This document shows positions 7,132 through 15,953 of a stretch of DNA of 56,208 bases, piece after piece (position 1 is the first letter of the stretch; each line of letters begins with the position of its first letter). This stretch comes from Sphingomonas albertensis (GTDB lineage: Bacteria; Pseudomonadota; Alphaproteobacteria; Sphingomonadales; Sphingomonadaceae), in contig NZ_JACONT010000028.1 in assembly GCF_014358075.1 (NCBI RefSeq), positions 1 through 56,208 of the forward strand, in the 5' to 3' direction. Below the pieces are notes generated by a model. The model searched no databases, was not told the DNA's origin, and worked only from the letters and a program-made list of their open reading frames with translations. The position numbers were made by a program, and so were the translations under genes.

Positions 7132-8310
7132 ATGTCCATCACGCGCCGCATGGACGATCCCGCAGACCAGCCGACTTTCGCCGTCGACGGCAACCAGATG
7201 ACGCTGCTCGATACGGGCCCGCGCCGCCTCGACGCGGTGCTCGCGCTGATCGACGGCGCCGAGCGCACCCTGCGCATACTCTATTACATCTACGCCGACG
7301 ACGAGTCGGGCAAGCGCGTCAACGCGGCGCTGATCGCTGCCGCCAAGCGCGGGGTCGACGTCGCGCTGATCGTCGACGGCTTCGGCAGCGACGATGCCCC
7401 CGACGCGTTCTTCGCACCGCTGGAAACCGTCGGCATCTCGGTCTGCCGCTTCTCGGCCCGGTTCGGTCGCCGCTATCTGCTGCGTAACCACCAGAAGCTC
7501 GCGCTCGCCGACGAAGCGCGGATCATCATCGGCGGCTTCAACATCGAGGACGATTATTTCGGCACCGCCGCCGAACAGGCCTGGCGCGATCTCGGGTTGC
7601 TGGTCGAGGGGCCGGCGGCGGGGCGGCTGGCCGGGTATTTCGATGCCTTGAAGGACTGGATCCACGAGCCGAAGGGCAAGCTGCGCCGGCTGAATGCCGC
7701 ACTGTCGCGCTGGAGCGAGACCAGGGGCACAACACGGTGGCTGATCGGCGGACCCACGCGGAAACTGTCGCCCTGGGCGCGCGCGGTGCGTGACGACATG
7801 CGCGCCGGACGACGGATCGACATCATCGCCGGCTATTTCACGCCCAGCCCCGCGCTGCTGCGGCGGCTCGACAAAGCCGGGCGTCGGCAGGCGGACGTGC
7901 GGATCGTCACGGCCAGCAAATCGGACAACAACGCGACGATCGCCGCCGCGCGGTTCACCTATGCGGGGTTGTTGCGGAAAGGCGTGCGGGTGTTCGAATA
8001 CCAGCCGACCAAGCTGCACACGAAGCTGTATGTGATCGACGATGCGGTCCATATCGGCTCGGCGAATTTCGACATGCGCAGCCTGTTCATCAACCTCGAA
8101 CTGATGCTGCGGATCGAGGATGCGGCGTTCGCGGCGCATGTCCGGGGCTATATCGAAGGCGAGGTGGCGAAATCGACCGAGGTGACCAAGGCGCTGTACC
8201 AGGCAAACACCGGCTGGGTGCAGCGGTTGAAGCAGCTCGGCGCGTATTTCGTGGTCGCGGTGGTGGACCCGAGCTTGTCGCGTGGACTGAACTTCGGGAT
8301 CGACGAGTAG
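7132..8310 (+). CDS. Phospholipase D-family protein, cardiolipin synthase-like
   Basis: A 392-residue enzyme with two HKD (HxKxxxxD) catalytic motifs: His120-Lys122-Asp127 in HQKLALAD and His296-Lys298-Asp303 in HTKLYVID. Each is followed by the usual GGFN or GSANFD box. This is the layout of cardiolipin synthase and related phosphatidyltransferases/phospholipases D. No N-terminal membrane helices are present, unlike ClsA, so a ClsB/ClsC-like or PLD role is likely. The reading frame is open back to 7036. I chose the ATG at 7132, but the ATG at 7150 is equally possible because neither has a good ribosome-binding site. Confidence 0.85.
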   Translation: MSITRRMDDPADQPTFAVDGNQMTLLDTGPRRLDAVLALIDGAERTLRILYYIYADDESGKRVNAALIAAAKRGVDVALIVDGFGSDDAPDAFFAPLETVGISVCRFSARFGRRYLLRNHQKLALADEARIIIGGFNIEDDYFGTAAEQAWRDLGLLVEGPAAGRLAGYFDALKDWIHEPKGKLRRLNAALSRWSETRGTTRWLIGGPTRKLSPWARAVRDDMRAGRRIDIIAGYFTPSPALLRRLDKAGRRQADVRIVTASKSDNNATIAAARFTYAGLLRKGVRVFEYQPTKLHTKLYVIDDAVHIGSANFDMRSLFINLELMLRIEDAAFAAHVRGYIEGEVAKSTEVTKALYQANTGWVQRLKQLGAYFVVAVVDPSLSRGLNFGIDE

Positions 8311-8351
8311 GGACGTCGAGCGAGGCGTGCCAGACTGAGGCCAACACTCCC

Positions 8352-8431
8352 GTCATCCTGAAGAAAGTCAGGACCCAGGATAACGGAAGCTGCCGCTTTT
8401 GGCTCTGGGTCCTGACTTTCGTCAGGATGAC
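8352..8431. repeat. Long inverted repeat (family B-like) between convergent genes
   Basis: GTCATCCTGAAGAAAGTCAG followed by GACCCAG is inverted 26 bp later as CTGGGTCCTGACTTTCGTCA and GGATGAC, with one mismatch in 27 bp. It could fold into a long hairpin on either strand and end transcription from both the phospholipase D gene and the methyltransferase gene. Confidence 0.7.
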
Positions 8432-8456
8432 GACCGGACTTTGCCCAGAATCAGCG

Positions 8457-8511
8457 CCGACGGCAAAGCCGCCGTCGGATGGGTTCGGCTGTTTAGCCGA
8501 CCCGCCGGCCG
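8457..8511 (+). repeat. Two-hairpin 3' element C, copy following the methyltransferase gene
   Basis: CCGACGG/CCGTCGG encloses CAAAGCCG (first hairpin). It is followed by GGGTTCGGCT-GTTT-AGCCGACCC with one bulged T, then CCGGCC. The second stem differs in sequence and length from the other copies but still pairs. Confidence 0.65.
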
Positions 8512-8571
8512 GGCCTGACGCTGCGCTCCGCTATCGCTTTGCGCACTGGCGCGGGCGTTGCCGCGCCTGCG

Positions 8572-9186
8572 TCAGTCCTTCCACGCCCAATACAGCTGCG
8601 CCGGGGGTACGTTCCACCACTCCATATCGTGGTCGATCGAGTCGAAGTGCGGCGTCAGGAAGTCCTTCACCTTGGGCGAGAACTGATAGACCAGGAACGC
8701 GCCACCGGTCCGCAGCACCGCATGCGTCGCCGCCGCGATCGCTGGGCCTACACCGGGGGGCAAGGTCGAAAACGGCAGTCCGGACAACACGTAATCAGCC
8801 TTTTCGAAGCCGTGGTCGGCGACGATGGTTTCGACCTCGTCCGCCGACCCCAGCACCGCGAAGAAGCGCGGGTCGGTGATCGTATGGCGGAGATACTGGA
8901 TGAACTCGGGGTTGGTGTCGATCACCACCAGCTTGGCGTCGGGCGCCATGCGGTCGAGGATCGGGCGGCAGAAGGTGCCGACGCCCGGGCCATATTCGAC
9001 GAACAGCTTGCAGTTCGCCCAGTCGACCGGGTCGAGCATTTTCCGAATCAGCTTGTCCGACGACGGCACGATCGATCCGACCATGACCGGATGTTTCAGG
9101 AAGCCTGAAAAGAACATCTGCCACGGGGACGGCACGCCGGCAGGGCGGCTGCGTGCACGCCGGGTGGCGGTGGTCGAACTGGGCAT
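8572..9186 (-). CDS. Class I SAM-dependent methyltransferase, PmtA-like
   Basis: A 204-residue protein that resembles the Rhodobacter-type phospholipid N-methyltransferase, which converts phosphatidylethanolamine to phosphatidylcholine at the membrane. It has an amphipathic N-terminal region WQMFFSGFLKHPVMVGSIVP (about 22-41). Motif I VEYGPGVGTFCRPIL is near residue 64, an acidic VVIDTNPEFIQYL follows, and YVLSGLPFSTLP is a motif IV-like stretch near residue 132. Length matches the ~200-residue PmtA family. The phospholipase D/cardiolipin synthase gene is convergent next door, so both may act on membrane lipids. An rRNA adenine methyltransferase-like or other substrate cannot be excluded. Confidence 0.75.
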   Translation of the reverse strand: MPSSTTATRRARSRPAGVPSPWQMFFSGFLKHPVMVGSIVPSSDKLIRKMLDPVDWANCKLFVEYGPGVGTFCRPILDRMAPDAKLVVIDTNPEFIQYLRHTITDPRFFAVLGSADEVETIVADHGFEKADYVLSGLPFSTLPPGVGPAIAAATHAVLRTGGAFLVYQFSPKVKDFLTPHFDSIDHDMEWWNVPPAQLYWAWKD

Positions 9187-9377
9187 CGTGTTCCTTACGA
9201 TCAGGGGTCCCGCACGGTGGCGGAGCTTTGCCCCTCCCGTCGCACGAATTCCGAACGCGTTTCAAGGGCCGCGGGTTGCATGCGGCGACGAACCGAAGTG
9301 GAAGTCGTGCGCCGACAAGTGGTTCCGCCGAGCGCCAACGCCGTTGCCAAGCCTGCGGCATCGCTTAAGCACAGGCC

Positions 9378-9701
9378 ATGCACGACGATCGAACAGGACA
9401 AGTGGCGGTCATTTTCGTGTCGTTTCGTAACGGCGCGGACATGATCGGCTATGCCGAGGCTGCGGCGGCGATGGATGCGCTAGCCGCCACGCAGCCGGGC
9501 TATCGCGGGGTCGACAGCGCACGCGAGACGGACGGCATGGGGATCACCGTCAGCTACTGGGCGGACGACGCCGCCGCGATCGCGTGGCGCGACCACCCGG
9601 AGCACGCCGCGATTCGCGAGCGCGGGCGGGCGCTCTGGTACGACCGCTATTCGGTCACCGTCGCGCGCGTCGAGCGCGGCTATGACTGGGCGCGACCATG
9701 A
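9378..9701 (+). CDS. Antibiotic biosynthesis monooxygenase (ABM) domain protein
   Basis: A 107-residue ferredoxin-like-fold protein of the ABM family; members are cofactor-free or haem-dependent monooxygenases. Visible signatures are VAIFVSFRN in strand 1, AATQPGYRGVDSARETDG in the middle and ITVSYWADDAAAIAWRDHPEHAAIRERG, the characteristic ABM C-terminal half. Its stop overlaps the start of the MFS gene (ATGA), so it is co-translated with a transporter. The substrate is unknown. Confidence 0.85.
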   Translation: MHDDRTGQVAVIFVSFRNGADMIGYAEAAAAMDALAATQPGYRGVDSARETDGMGITVSYWADDAAAIAWRDHPEHAAIRERGRALWYDRYSVTVARVERGYDWARP

Positions 9702-11020
9702 TCGGCGCGAAGATCGGCGGCGCGACCGAAGGTTCGAAGGTCGACCGCCGCTTCGCACTGATGTTCCTCGTGATGCTGACGATCGCGGCGGGCAACACTG
9801 CGCTGCAATCGGTACTGCCCGCGCTAGGTCGCTCGCTCGGGGTCGCCGACAGCGCGGTGGCGGCGGCGTTCTCGGTATCGGCGCTGCTGTGGGTGATCGC
9901 CGCGCCGTTCTGGGCGAATCGATCGGACAGGCACGGCCGGCGCGCGATGATCCTGCTCGGCGTCGGCGGGTTCAGCGTGTCGCTGGCGCTGTGCGGCGTG
10001 TTCCTGATGGCCGGGATCAACGCTTGGATCGGCGGCACGGCGGCGTTCCTGTGCTTCATCGGCGGGCGCCTGATCTACGGCACGTTCGGTGCGGCCGCGC
10101 CGCCTGCGGTACAGGCGCTGGTCGCCGGCGAGACGACACGCGAGGAACGGACCAAGGCGCTGACCCTGCTCGCCTCCGCGTTCGGGCTCGGCACCATATT
10201 GGGGCCCGCGATCGCGCCGTACCTGATCCTGGGCTCGATCGGCGGGGTGGAGATCGGGCTTGCCGGTCCCGCCTTCCTGTTCGCGGTGTTCGGCGTGGCG
10301 GTGTGGATCACGGTGCGGCGGATGCTGCCCGACGACAAGATCGTTGCCGCCCACGAAACGCACGGCGCGAGTTCGGCCTATCCTTCGATCGGTGGCGCGC
10401 CCACCGGAGCGTCGGTCGCCGCCGCGACCGGATCGCATGTCGAGCATGTCGGCTACACCGATCCGCGCATCCGCGCCTGGATGATCGCCGGCCTGGTGAT
10501 GGGGCACGCCCAGGCGATGACCGGGCAGGCGATCGGTTTCCTCGTGATCGACCGCCTCCACCTTGCCCCTGCCCTGGCGCTGGAGCCGACGGGCATCGTC
10601 CTGATGATGGGCGCAGGTGCCGCACTGCTCGCGCAATGGGGGATCATCCCACGGTTGAACCTGACGCCGCGCCAACTGGTGCTGACCGGCCTCGTCCTCG
10701 CCGCGGTCGGCACCGCGCTCACGGGAATCGCGACGTCGCTCTACACGATCGCCACCGCCTATGCGCTGGCAAGCCTCGGCTTCGGCTTCACGCGCCCGGG
10801 ATTTACCGCAGGCTCGTCGCTCGCGGTCGGCGCCAACGCGCAAGGTTCGGTCGCGGGCAAGGTGACGAGCATCAACGGCGCGAGCTTCGTCCTCGGCCCG
10901 TCGATCGGTGTCGGCCTGTACGAGGCGCAGCACTCGCTGCCGTATCTGGTCGCGGGCGCGGCGTGCGTGGTGATGATCGCCTATGCCTGGGTGGCGCTGC
11001 GCGATGCAAAAGAAGGTTAG
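9698..11020 (+). CDS. MFS transporter, TetA-like drug exporter
   Basis: A 440-residue major facilitator with about twelve hydrophobic segments. Motif A between helices 2 and 3 reads NRSDRHGRRAMILLG, typical of DHA1/TetA-type proton-coupled exporters. A second Gly/Pro-rich stretch, LGTILGPAIAPYL in helix 5, fits exporter motif C. A ~40-residue polar insertion occurs in the central cytoplasmic loop (around residues 215-255). The start overlaps the ABM gene, so export of a compound modified by that enzyme, or resistance, is plausible but inferred. Confidence 0.85.
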   Translation: MIGAKIGGATEGSKVDRRFALMFLVMLTIAAGNTALQSVLPALGRSLGVADSAVAAAFSVSALLWVIAAPFWANRSDRHGRRAMILLGVGGFSVSLALCGVFLMAGINAWIGGTAAFLCFIGGRLIYGTFGAAAPPAVQALVAGETTREERTKALTLLASAFGLGTILGPAIAPYLILGSIGGVEIGLAGPAFLFAVFGVAVWITVRRMLPDDKIVAAHETHGASSAYPSIGGAPTGASVAAATGSHVEHVGYTDPRIRAWMIAGLVMGHAQAMTGQAIGFLVIDRLHLAPALALEPTGIVLMMGAGAALLAQWGIIPRLNLTPRQLVLTGLVLAAVGTALTGIATSLYTIATAYALASLGFGFTRPGFTAGSSLAVGANAQGSVAGKVTSINGASFVLGPSIGVGLYEAQHSLPYLVAGAACVVMIAYAWVALRDAKEG

Positions 11021-11026
11021 GGTGGG

Positions 11027-11632
11027 TTAGGCCAAGATCGCATCCGACGGGTGGCCGCGACGTGCCACTGCGTCAAGCAGAGTCGCCTCGAGCCGCCGCA
11101 CGATCCGCACGAACGCGGCATTCTCACCCAATGCACGCGCCAGAACGATCGCGCCCTGGATCCCGGCGACCGTTTCCTCTGCGAGCCGCATGGCCAGCGC
11201 AGACGGAAGCCGGCCCGTTTCGAGGCAGCGCGCCAACGCCGATATCCAGCGCGTAAAGTAGCGCCTGATGCTGACCGCGAACAGGTCTCCGGAAGAGCCG
11301 AGACCGAGCCAGCCGACGAGGCATACCCTGCCCCCGGACTCAAAATATGCGGTGACGTCCGCGAACATCGCGGTGATCGACGATGCCGGGTCGCTTGCCT
11401 GCTCCAGGGCTGCGAAGATCGCCCTCGCGAACCACGCGTCGATGTCGGCGAGGACCGCCTCCATCATCTCCGCCTTGCCGCCGGGAAAGAAGTTGTAGAG
11501 GCTGCCCTTGCCGAGGCCGGTCGCTTTCGAGAGCATCGACAGGCTGGCGCCCTCGAAGCCATGTTCGCGGAACGCCTCCGCCAGCGCCGGCAGGGCGTTC
11601 GCGCGATCGGTTAGGACCCGCTTCCCGCTCAG
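11027..11632 (-). CDS. TetR-family transcriptional regulator
   Basis: A TetR/AcrR repressor of ~200 residues. The helix-turn-helix reads [23 protein letters not shown], written here in two parts: [12 protein letters not shown] and [11 protein letters not shown]. The C-terminal ligand domain ends with [14 protein letters not shown]. No ATG, GTG or TTG occurs between the preceding gene's stop and the first DNA-binding helix. The best-placed start is a CTG at 11632, which overlaps the TGA of the DUF1348 gene (CTGA); the frame is otherwise open to 11773. It is therefore coupled to the upstream DUF1348 gene and probably controls it through the palindrome at 12113-12130. Confidence 0.8.
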   Translation of the reverse strand: MSGKRVLTDRANALPALAEAFREHGFEGASLSMLSKATGLGKGSLYNFFPGGKAEMMEAVLADIDAWFARAIFAALEQASDPASSITAMFADVTAYFESGGRVCLVGWLGLGSSGDLFAVSIRRYFTRWISALARCLETGRLPSALAMRLAEETVAGIQGAIVLARALGENAAFVRIVRRLEATLLDAVARRGHPSDAILA

Positions 11633-12093
11633 AGGTTGAGGTCGCTCAGCGAGGGGTGATCGTCCGGGCGACGGCCGAGCGGCCAGTGGAACTTGCGGTC
11701 GCTGTCCGCGATCGGCTGGTCGTTGATCGAGGCGATGCGGCGCGCCATCAGCCCGGCATCGTCGAATGCCCAATTCTCGTTGCCATAGGACCGGAACCAG
11801 CAGCCGTCGTCGTCACGCCATTCATAGGCGAACCGGACGGCGATCCTGTTGCCGTCATGCGCCCAGACTTCCTTGATCAGGCGATAGTCCAATTCCCGCG
11901 CCCATTTGCGCGTCAGGAAGGCGACGATCGCGTCGCGGCCGACCAGAAACTCGGTCCGGTTCCGCCAGACGCTGTCGGGCGTGTAGGCCAGCGACACCGT
12001 GTCGGGATCGCGGCTGTTCCAGGCATCTTCGGCCATCCGCGCCTTCTGCGCGGCGGTCTCGTGAGTGAACGGGGGCAATGGCGGACGGGACAT
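11629..12093 (-). CDS. DUF1348 / NTF2-like (SnoaL-fold) protein
   Basis: A 154-residue NTF2-fold protein of the DUF1348 family. Signatures include [60 protein letters not shown] and [16 protein letters not shown]. Members are of unknown catalytic function and are often paired with TetR regulators, as here. The ATG at 12093 has AGGTG upstream; a longer frame to 12150 would start inside the operator. It is the first gene of a two-gene unit with tetR. Confidence 0.9.
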   Translation of the reverse strand: MSRPPLPPFTHETAAQKARMAEDAWNSRDPDTVSLAYTPDSVWRNRTEFLVGRDAIVAFLTRKWARELDYRLIKEVWAHDGNRIAVRFAYEWRDDDGCWFRSYGNENWAFDDAGLMARRIASINDQPIADSDRKFHWPLGRRPDDHPSLSDLNL

Positions 12094-12112
12094 GGCGACA
12101 CCTGTAGCTGAC

Positions 12113-12130
12113 TTGTACCGAACGGTACAA
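12113..12130. promoter_or_regulatory. Perfect palindromic operator of the DUF1348-tetR unit
   Basis: TTGTACCG-AA-CGGTACAA is an 8-bp perfect inverted repeat with a 2-bp spacer, 20 bp upstream of the DUF1348 ATG. Size and position are typical of a TetR operator, suggesting autoregulation. Its outer TTGTAC could double as a -35 box. Confidence 0.75.
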
Positions 12131-12228
12131 CATGGTCGCCGTGGGTGCAATCCGGGCTTGGCGGCACGGCCGACCGGTCCGCCATCCTCACCTTTCCCAC
12201 CCGGCCGAAACCGGGTGGGAGGCGATGT

Positions 12229-14502
12229 TCAGTCGTCCGTCTTGTTGGGGAACGCGAAGCCGAGTGGCTGGATTGCCGTCGCGTCCTGTTTCAGGCGGGC
12301 GGCCATCTGCTCGTATTCGCGCTCGGTTTCCGGGGTCACGCTGGCACGCGACTCCTTCAGCGCGCCTTCGAAGTCGGCCATCGTCACGTCGGTCGAGTCG
12401 ATCGAGCGACGCAACGCCACCAGGCCGGCGCGGCGGACGACGTCTTCCAGATCCGCGCCGCTGAAGCGGTCGGTGCGGTCCGCGAGACGATCGAGATCGA
12501 CGTCGCTCGCCAGCGGCATCTTCTGCGTCTGGATGCCGAGGATGCGGCGGCGACCGGCCTTGTCGGGGACGCCGACATAGACGAGTTCGTCGAACCTCCC
12601 CGGCCGCAGCAACGCCGGGTCGATCAGGTTCGGCCGGTTGGTGGCGCCGATCACCACGACCGACTGCAGCTCCTCCAGCCCGTCCATCTCGGCGAGGATC
12701 GTGTTGACGACACGCTCGGTCACCTGCGGCTCGCCTGCGCCGCTGCCGCGTGCCGGCACCAGCGAGTCGAGTTCGTCGATGAAGATCACGCAGGGTGCGA
12801 CCTGGCGGGCGCGCTGGAACAGCCGGGTGATCTGCTGCTCGCTTTCGCCGTACCATTTGCTGAGCAGGTCGGACGATTTGGTGGCGATGAAGTTCGCCTC
12901 CGCCTCGCGCGCGACCGCCTTGGCGAGCAGCGTCTTGCCGGTGCCGGGCGGGCCGTAAAGCAGGAAGCCCTTGGCAGGGCGGATGCCGAGCCGGCGGAAC
13001 GCGTCGGGGTTCTTGAGCGGAAGCTCGACGCCCTCCTTGAGCCGCATCTGCGCATCGTCGAGGCCGCCGACGTCCGCCCATCGCACGGTCGGCGCCTGCA
13101 CCATGACTTCGCGCATCGCCGAGGGCTGGACGCGTTTGAGCGCGCCGAGAAAATCCTCGCGCGTGACCGACAGTTCGTCGAGCACTTCGGGCGGGATCGT
13201 CCGTTCCTCTAGATTGAGCCTCGGCATGATCCGGCGGACCGCCTCGATCGCCGCCTCGCGAGCGAGCGCGGCGAGGTCGGCACCGACGAAGCCATAGGTG
13301 GTCCGCGCCAGTTCATCGAGGTCGACCCGATCGCCGAGCGGCATGCCGCGTGCGTGGATACCGAGGATCTCGCGACGGCCGCGCTCGTCGGGCACGCCGA
13401 CGACGATTTCGCGGTCGAACCGGCCGGGACGACGGAGCGCCTCGTCGATCGCCTCGGGCCGGTTGGTGGCGGCGATGACGACAAGGTTCGCACGCGATTC
13501 CAGACCGTCCATCAGCGTGAGAAGCTGCGCGACGAGCCGCTTTTCCGCCTCGCCCGACACCTGGCCGCGTTTCGGCGCGATCGAATCGATCTCGTCGATG
13601 AACACGATCGAGGGTGCCGACTTAGCCGCTTCCTCGAACACTTCACGGAGGCGCGATTCGGACTCGCCATAGGCCGAGCCCATGATCTCCGGACCGTTGA
13701 TCAGGAAGAACTGCGCGTCGGATTCGTTGGCGACGGCGCGCGCGAGCCGTGTCTTTCCGGTACCGGGAGGCCCGTGCAGCAACACGCCCTTGGGCGGATC
13801 GACGCCGAGCCGCTGGAACAGTTCGGGATACCGCAGCGGCAGCTCGACCATCTCGCGCAACTGGTCGATCGTCTGCGCCATGCCGCCGATATCGTCATAG
13901 GTGACGTCGGCACGGCGTGCGGCCTGCGGCTCCTCATACTCGGAGCGCAGTTCGATCTCGGTATTCTCGTCGATGTGCACCACGCCCTTGGGGCTGGCGG
14001 CGATCACCGCGAGACGGATCTCCTGCAACGCATACGCCGGAGCGTTCATGAACTGCTGCACGCCCGGGGGCATGTCGCCGACGCGCTGATGCCCGGCGGT
14101 CGCGACGATATCGCCCTGGCAGATCGGCCGGCCGAGAAAGGTGCGCTTGAGCGCGTTGGTCGAGCCCTGGAGACGGAGGTTCTGCTGCGCGGGGGCGAAG
14201 ACGACACGGGTCGCGGGCTTCGACTCGGCCTTGCGCACCTCGACGAAATCGCCCGAGCCGACGCCGGCGTTCGCGCGCTGGAGGCCGTCGATGCGGAGAA
14301 TGTCGAGGCCCTCGTCCTCGGGATAGGGCCCGACGGCGCGCGCGGGCGTGTTCTGCTTGCCGAGGATCTCGATCACGTCGCCCTCGCCGATCCCGAGCGT
14401 CGCCATCAGCGCGCGCGGCAGATGCGCGAGGCCGCGGCCACTGTCCTCGGGACGCGCATTGGCGACCTGGATTTTCCGCGTGGGGGTTTCGCTATCTGGC
14501 AT
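12229..14502 (-). CDS. CDC48/p97-type tandem AAA+ ATPase
   Basis: A 757-residue bacterial homologue of Cdc48/VCP, an unfoldase/segregase. An N-terminal double-psi barrel spans residues ~8-95 ([14 protein letters not shown]), with a Cdc48 domain-2-like region at ~105-185. The first AAA domain has GPPGTGKT at 244-251 and IVFIDEIDS near 299. The second has GPPGTGKT at 517-524 and [10 protein letters not shown] at 571-580. Both have RPGRFD arginine-finger motifs. The second pore loop carries SKWYGES; the first reads GSAYGES, aromatic where eukaryotic D1 is usually not. The ATG at 14502 has AAGGAG upstream. The upstream region contains a terminator at 14593-14623, so attenuation is possible. Substrates in bacteria are unknown. 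Confidence 0.93.
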   Translation of the reverse strand: MPDSETPTRKIQVANARPEDSGRGLAHLPRALMATLGIGEGDVIEILGKQNTPARAVGPYPEDEGLDILRIDGLQRANAGVGSGDFVEVRKAESKPATRVVFAPAQQNLRLQGSTNALKRTFLGRPICQGDIVATAGHQRVGDMPPGVQQFMNAPAYALQEIRLAVIAASPKGVVHIDENTEIELRSEYEEPQAARRADVTYDDIGGMAQTIDQLREMVELPLRYPELFQRLGVDPPKGVLLHGPPGTGKTRLARAVANESDAQFFLINGPEIMGSAYGESESRLREVFEEAAKSAPSIVFIDEIDSIAPKRGQVSGEAEKRLVAQLLTLMDGLESRANLVVIAATNRPEAIDEALRRPGRFDREIVVGVPDERGRREILGIHARGMPLGDRVDLDELARTTYGFVGADLAALAREAAIEAVRRIMPRLNLEERTIPPEVLDELSVTREDFLGALKRVQPSAMREVMVQAPTVRWADVGGLDDAQMRLKEGVELPLKNPDAFRRLGIRPAKGFLLYGPPGTGKTLLAKAVAREAEANFIATKSSDLLSKWYGESEQQITRLFQRARQVAPCVIFIDELDSLVPARGSGAGEPQVTERVVNTILAEMDGLEELQSVVVIGATNRPNLIDPALLRPGRFDELVYVGVPDKAGRRRILGIQTQKMPLASDVDLDRLADRTDRFSGADLEDVVRRAGLVALRRSIDSTDVTMADFEGALKESRASVTPETEREYEQMAARLKQDATAIQPLGFAFPNKTDD

Positions 14503-14592
14503 TTCTGCTCCTTCGAACTCGTAGCGCGCGAGATAGGAGGCCGGTTCCGGGCTTGCGAGGACTTGAAATGGCGCGGGGGACCCCGGGCGGAC

Positions 14593-14623
14593 AAAAAAAG
14601 GGCCGGCCAATGAAGGCCAGCCC
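14593..14623 (-). terminator. Intrinsic terminator upstream of the Cdc48 gene
   Basis: On the minus strand GGGCTGGCC-TTCATT-GGCCGGCCC (one G-T pair) is followed by TTTTTTT. It lies 90 bases before the Cdc48 ATG and reads in the same direction, and no annotated minus-strand gene lies upstream. It therefore ends either a leader (attenuator) or an independent small RNA. Confidence 0.85.
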
Positions 14624-14633
14624 ATGAAAGTTT

Positions 14634-14684
14634 TTAGGAGAGGATGCCTGAAAGGCGAGGTCTTTTTGCGTCGAGACGGTTCAT
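14634..14684 (-). CDS. Possible 16-codon leader peptide frame
   Basis: Between the LysR-box palindrome and the terminator, the minus strand has ATG, fifteen further codons and TAA, encoding MNRLDAKRPRLSGILS. The stop lies 11 bases before the terminator stem, as in leader-peptide attenuators. There is no good ribosome-binding site and no run of a single regulatory amino acid, although Arg and Leu are frequent. It may be chance within a small RNA. Confidence 0.3.
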   Translation of the reverse strand: MNRLDAKRPRLSGILS

Positions 14685-14710
14685 GTTGCAAGTGCGAAGG
14701 GATCAGCTAC

Positions 14711-14729
14711 GATTGCGCTAACTGCAATC
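14711..14729. promoter_or_regulatory. LysR-type box between lysR and the Cdc48 leader
   Basis: GATTGC-N7-GCAATC is a perfect 6-bp inverted repeat containing ATTGC-N7-GCAAT, which fits the T-N11-A LysR consensus. It lies 58 bp upstream of the lysR ATG and just upstream of the divergent leader, the classic position for autoregulation and divergent control. Confidence 0.6.
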
Positions 14730-14786
14730 GCATGCATGAATGCGTCCAGCGGTCATTGTCACACCCGTCGAGTCGAAAGAGGAATC

Positions 14787-15671
14787 ATGCGCAGGCTGCC
14801 GCCATTGGGGGCTATCGAGGCGTTCGTGCAGGTCGCGCGGCTGGGCTCGATCAAGGCCGCAGCCGAGGATCTGGCGCTGTCCGCCCCAGCGCTCAGCCGG
14901 CGGGTGCAGAGCCTTGAGCGGTTCATCGCCAAGCCGCTGTTCGCGCGCAGGCATCAGGCGATGGTGTTGAATGCGGATGGCGAGCGGTTGCTGGCGCAGA
15001 TCGCACCGGTGCTCGATTCGCTGTCGGATGCGGTCGAATCGCTGACCAGCACGACCGAGGTGCTGCGGCTACGGTTGGGCATCCTGCCGCTTTACGCGTC
15101 GCAGAAGCTGTTTCCGCGGCTGGGCGAATTGCGCAAGGCACATCCCGAACTGCACCTCGACATCGATACCGCGGCGCATCTGGTGTCGCGGCTTGGCGAC
15201 GGCCTCGATGCGGTGATCGCCTTGTCGCGCGAGATCGATCCGTCGCTGTACGCGCGGCGGCTCGATCGCAATTCGGTGTATGTGATCGGTGCGCGCAGCC
15301 TGCTCGAGCGAGCGGACCCGATCACGCGGCCCGAACAGCTGTCGACCCTGACCGCGCTGGTCCACCGCGACATGACGGATACGTTCTCGGCATGGCGGAC
15401 GGCGGCGGGGCTCGACGATATCGAGCCGCTGGCGATCGATCATTTCGATTCGGGTGCGCTGATGCTGGAGGCTGCCGCGCAAGGCCTGGGCGTCGCGTTC
15501 ATGCATGCGAGCCATTTTGCGGATGCGAACGATCCGCGGCTGGTGCGGCTGTTCGATATCGAGGTGGAGAGCCCGTACAGCTACTGGTTCGTCTGCCGCC
15601 CGCGGGCGTTGCAGACCAAGCCGGTGAAGCTGTTCCATGACTGGTTGATTCGGACGTTGGCGGAAGTCTGA
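14787..15671 (+). CDS. LysR-family transcriptional regulator (GcvA-like)
   Basis: A 294-residue LysR regulator. The winged helix-turn-helix lies in the first 60 residues: LPPLGAIEAFVQVARLGSIK, AAAEDLALSAPALSRRVQSL and LFARRHQAMVLNADGERLL. The rest is the periplasmic-binding-like effector domain, ending FHDWLIRTLAEV. The LPPL-AIEAF start resembles GcvA/AmpR-type members. AGAGG precedes the ATG at 14787. It faces away from the leader of the Cdc48 gene, with a LysR-box palindrome between them, which makes that leader its likely target. The effector is unknown. Confidence 0.9.
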   Translation: MRRLPPLGAIEAFVQVARLGSIKAAAEDLALSAPALSRRVQSLERFIAKPLFARRHQAMVLNADGERLLAQIAPVLDSLSDAVESLTSTTEVLRLRLGILPLYASQKLFPRLGELRKAHPELHLDIDTAAHLVSRLGDGLDAVIALSREIDPSLYARRLDRNSVYVIGARSLLERADPITRPEQLSTLTALVHRDMTDTFSAWRTAAGLDDIEPLAIDHFDSGALMLEAAAQGLGVAFMHASHFADANDPRLVRLFDIEVESPYSYWFVCRPRALQTKPVKLFHDWLIRTLAEV

Positions 15672-15681
15672 CCGCTGCTCC

Positions 15682-15715
15682 CCTCCCGCCCGCGGGAGGG
15701 GTCGGGGGAGGGGCG
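15682..15715 (+). repeat. Dispersed repeat D (short)
   Basis: CCCCTCCCGCCCGCGGGAGG is followed by GGTCGGGGGAGGGG. The same design occurs at 18762, 18487 (inverted), 48578 and 48796 (inverted). It directly follows the lysR stop and may serve as a terminator hairpin. Confidence 0.55.
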
Positions 15716-15793
15716 TGTCTCACACACCGGACGCCGGTACGTACGTCGCGCCCTGCTGCCCTCTGCTTCGCTGCTGTCCCCTGCCCCCTGTCC

Positions 15794-15875
15794 GTCACCC
15801 CAGCGAAAGCCAGGGTATCCCGGTTGGGAAGCGGCGAGGCTCGAACCGGAAGATCCCAGCTTTCGCTGGGGTGAC
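15794..15875. repeat. Dispersed palindromic repeat B (long form)
   Basis: GTCACCCCAGCGAAAGC at the left and GCTTTCGCTGGGGTGAC at the right are perfect inverted arms, with inner GGGTATCCC-like and GATCCC segments. A sister copy with the same arms lies at 18611-18692. Confidence 0.75.
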
Positions 15876-15953
15876 GGGTGTGGGGTTGGGGTCAGAGTCG
15901 GATTTAGAAGCAAAAAGGGACCTGCCGCGACACGCTTCTGACCCGAAGCGCGT

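Noticed and set aside
12145..14613. Long open frames on the plus strand opposite the Cdc48 gene
   Set aside because: High-GC codon bias keeps the opposite strand open. The frames have no domains, unnatural Arg/Asp/His-rich composition, and the minus-strand gene is unmistakable.
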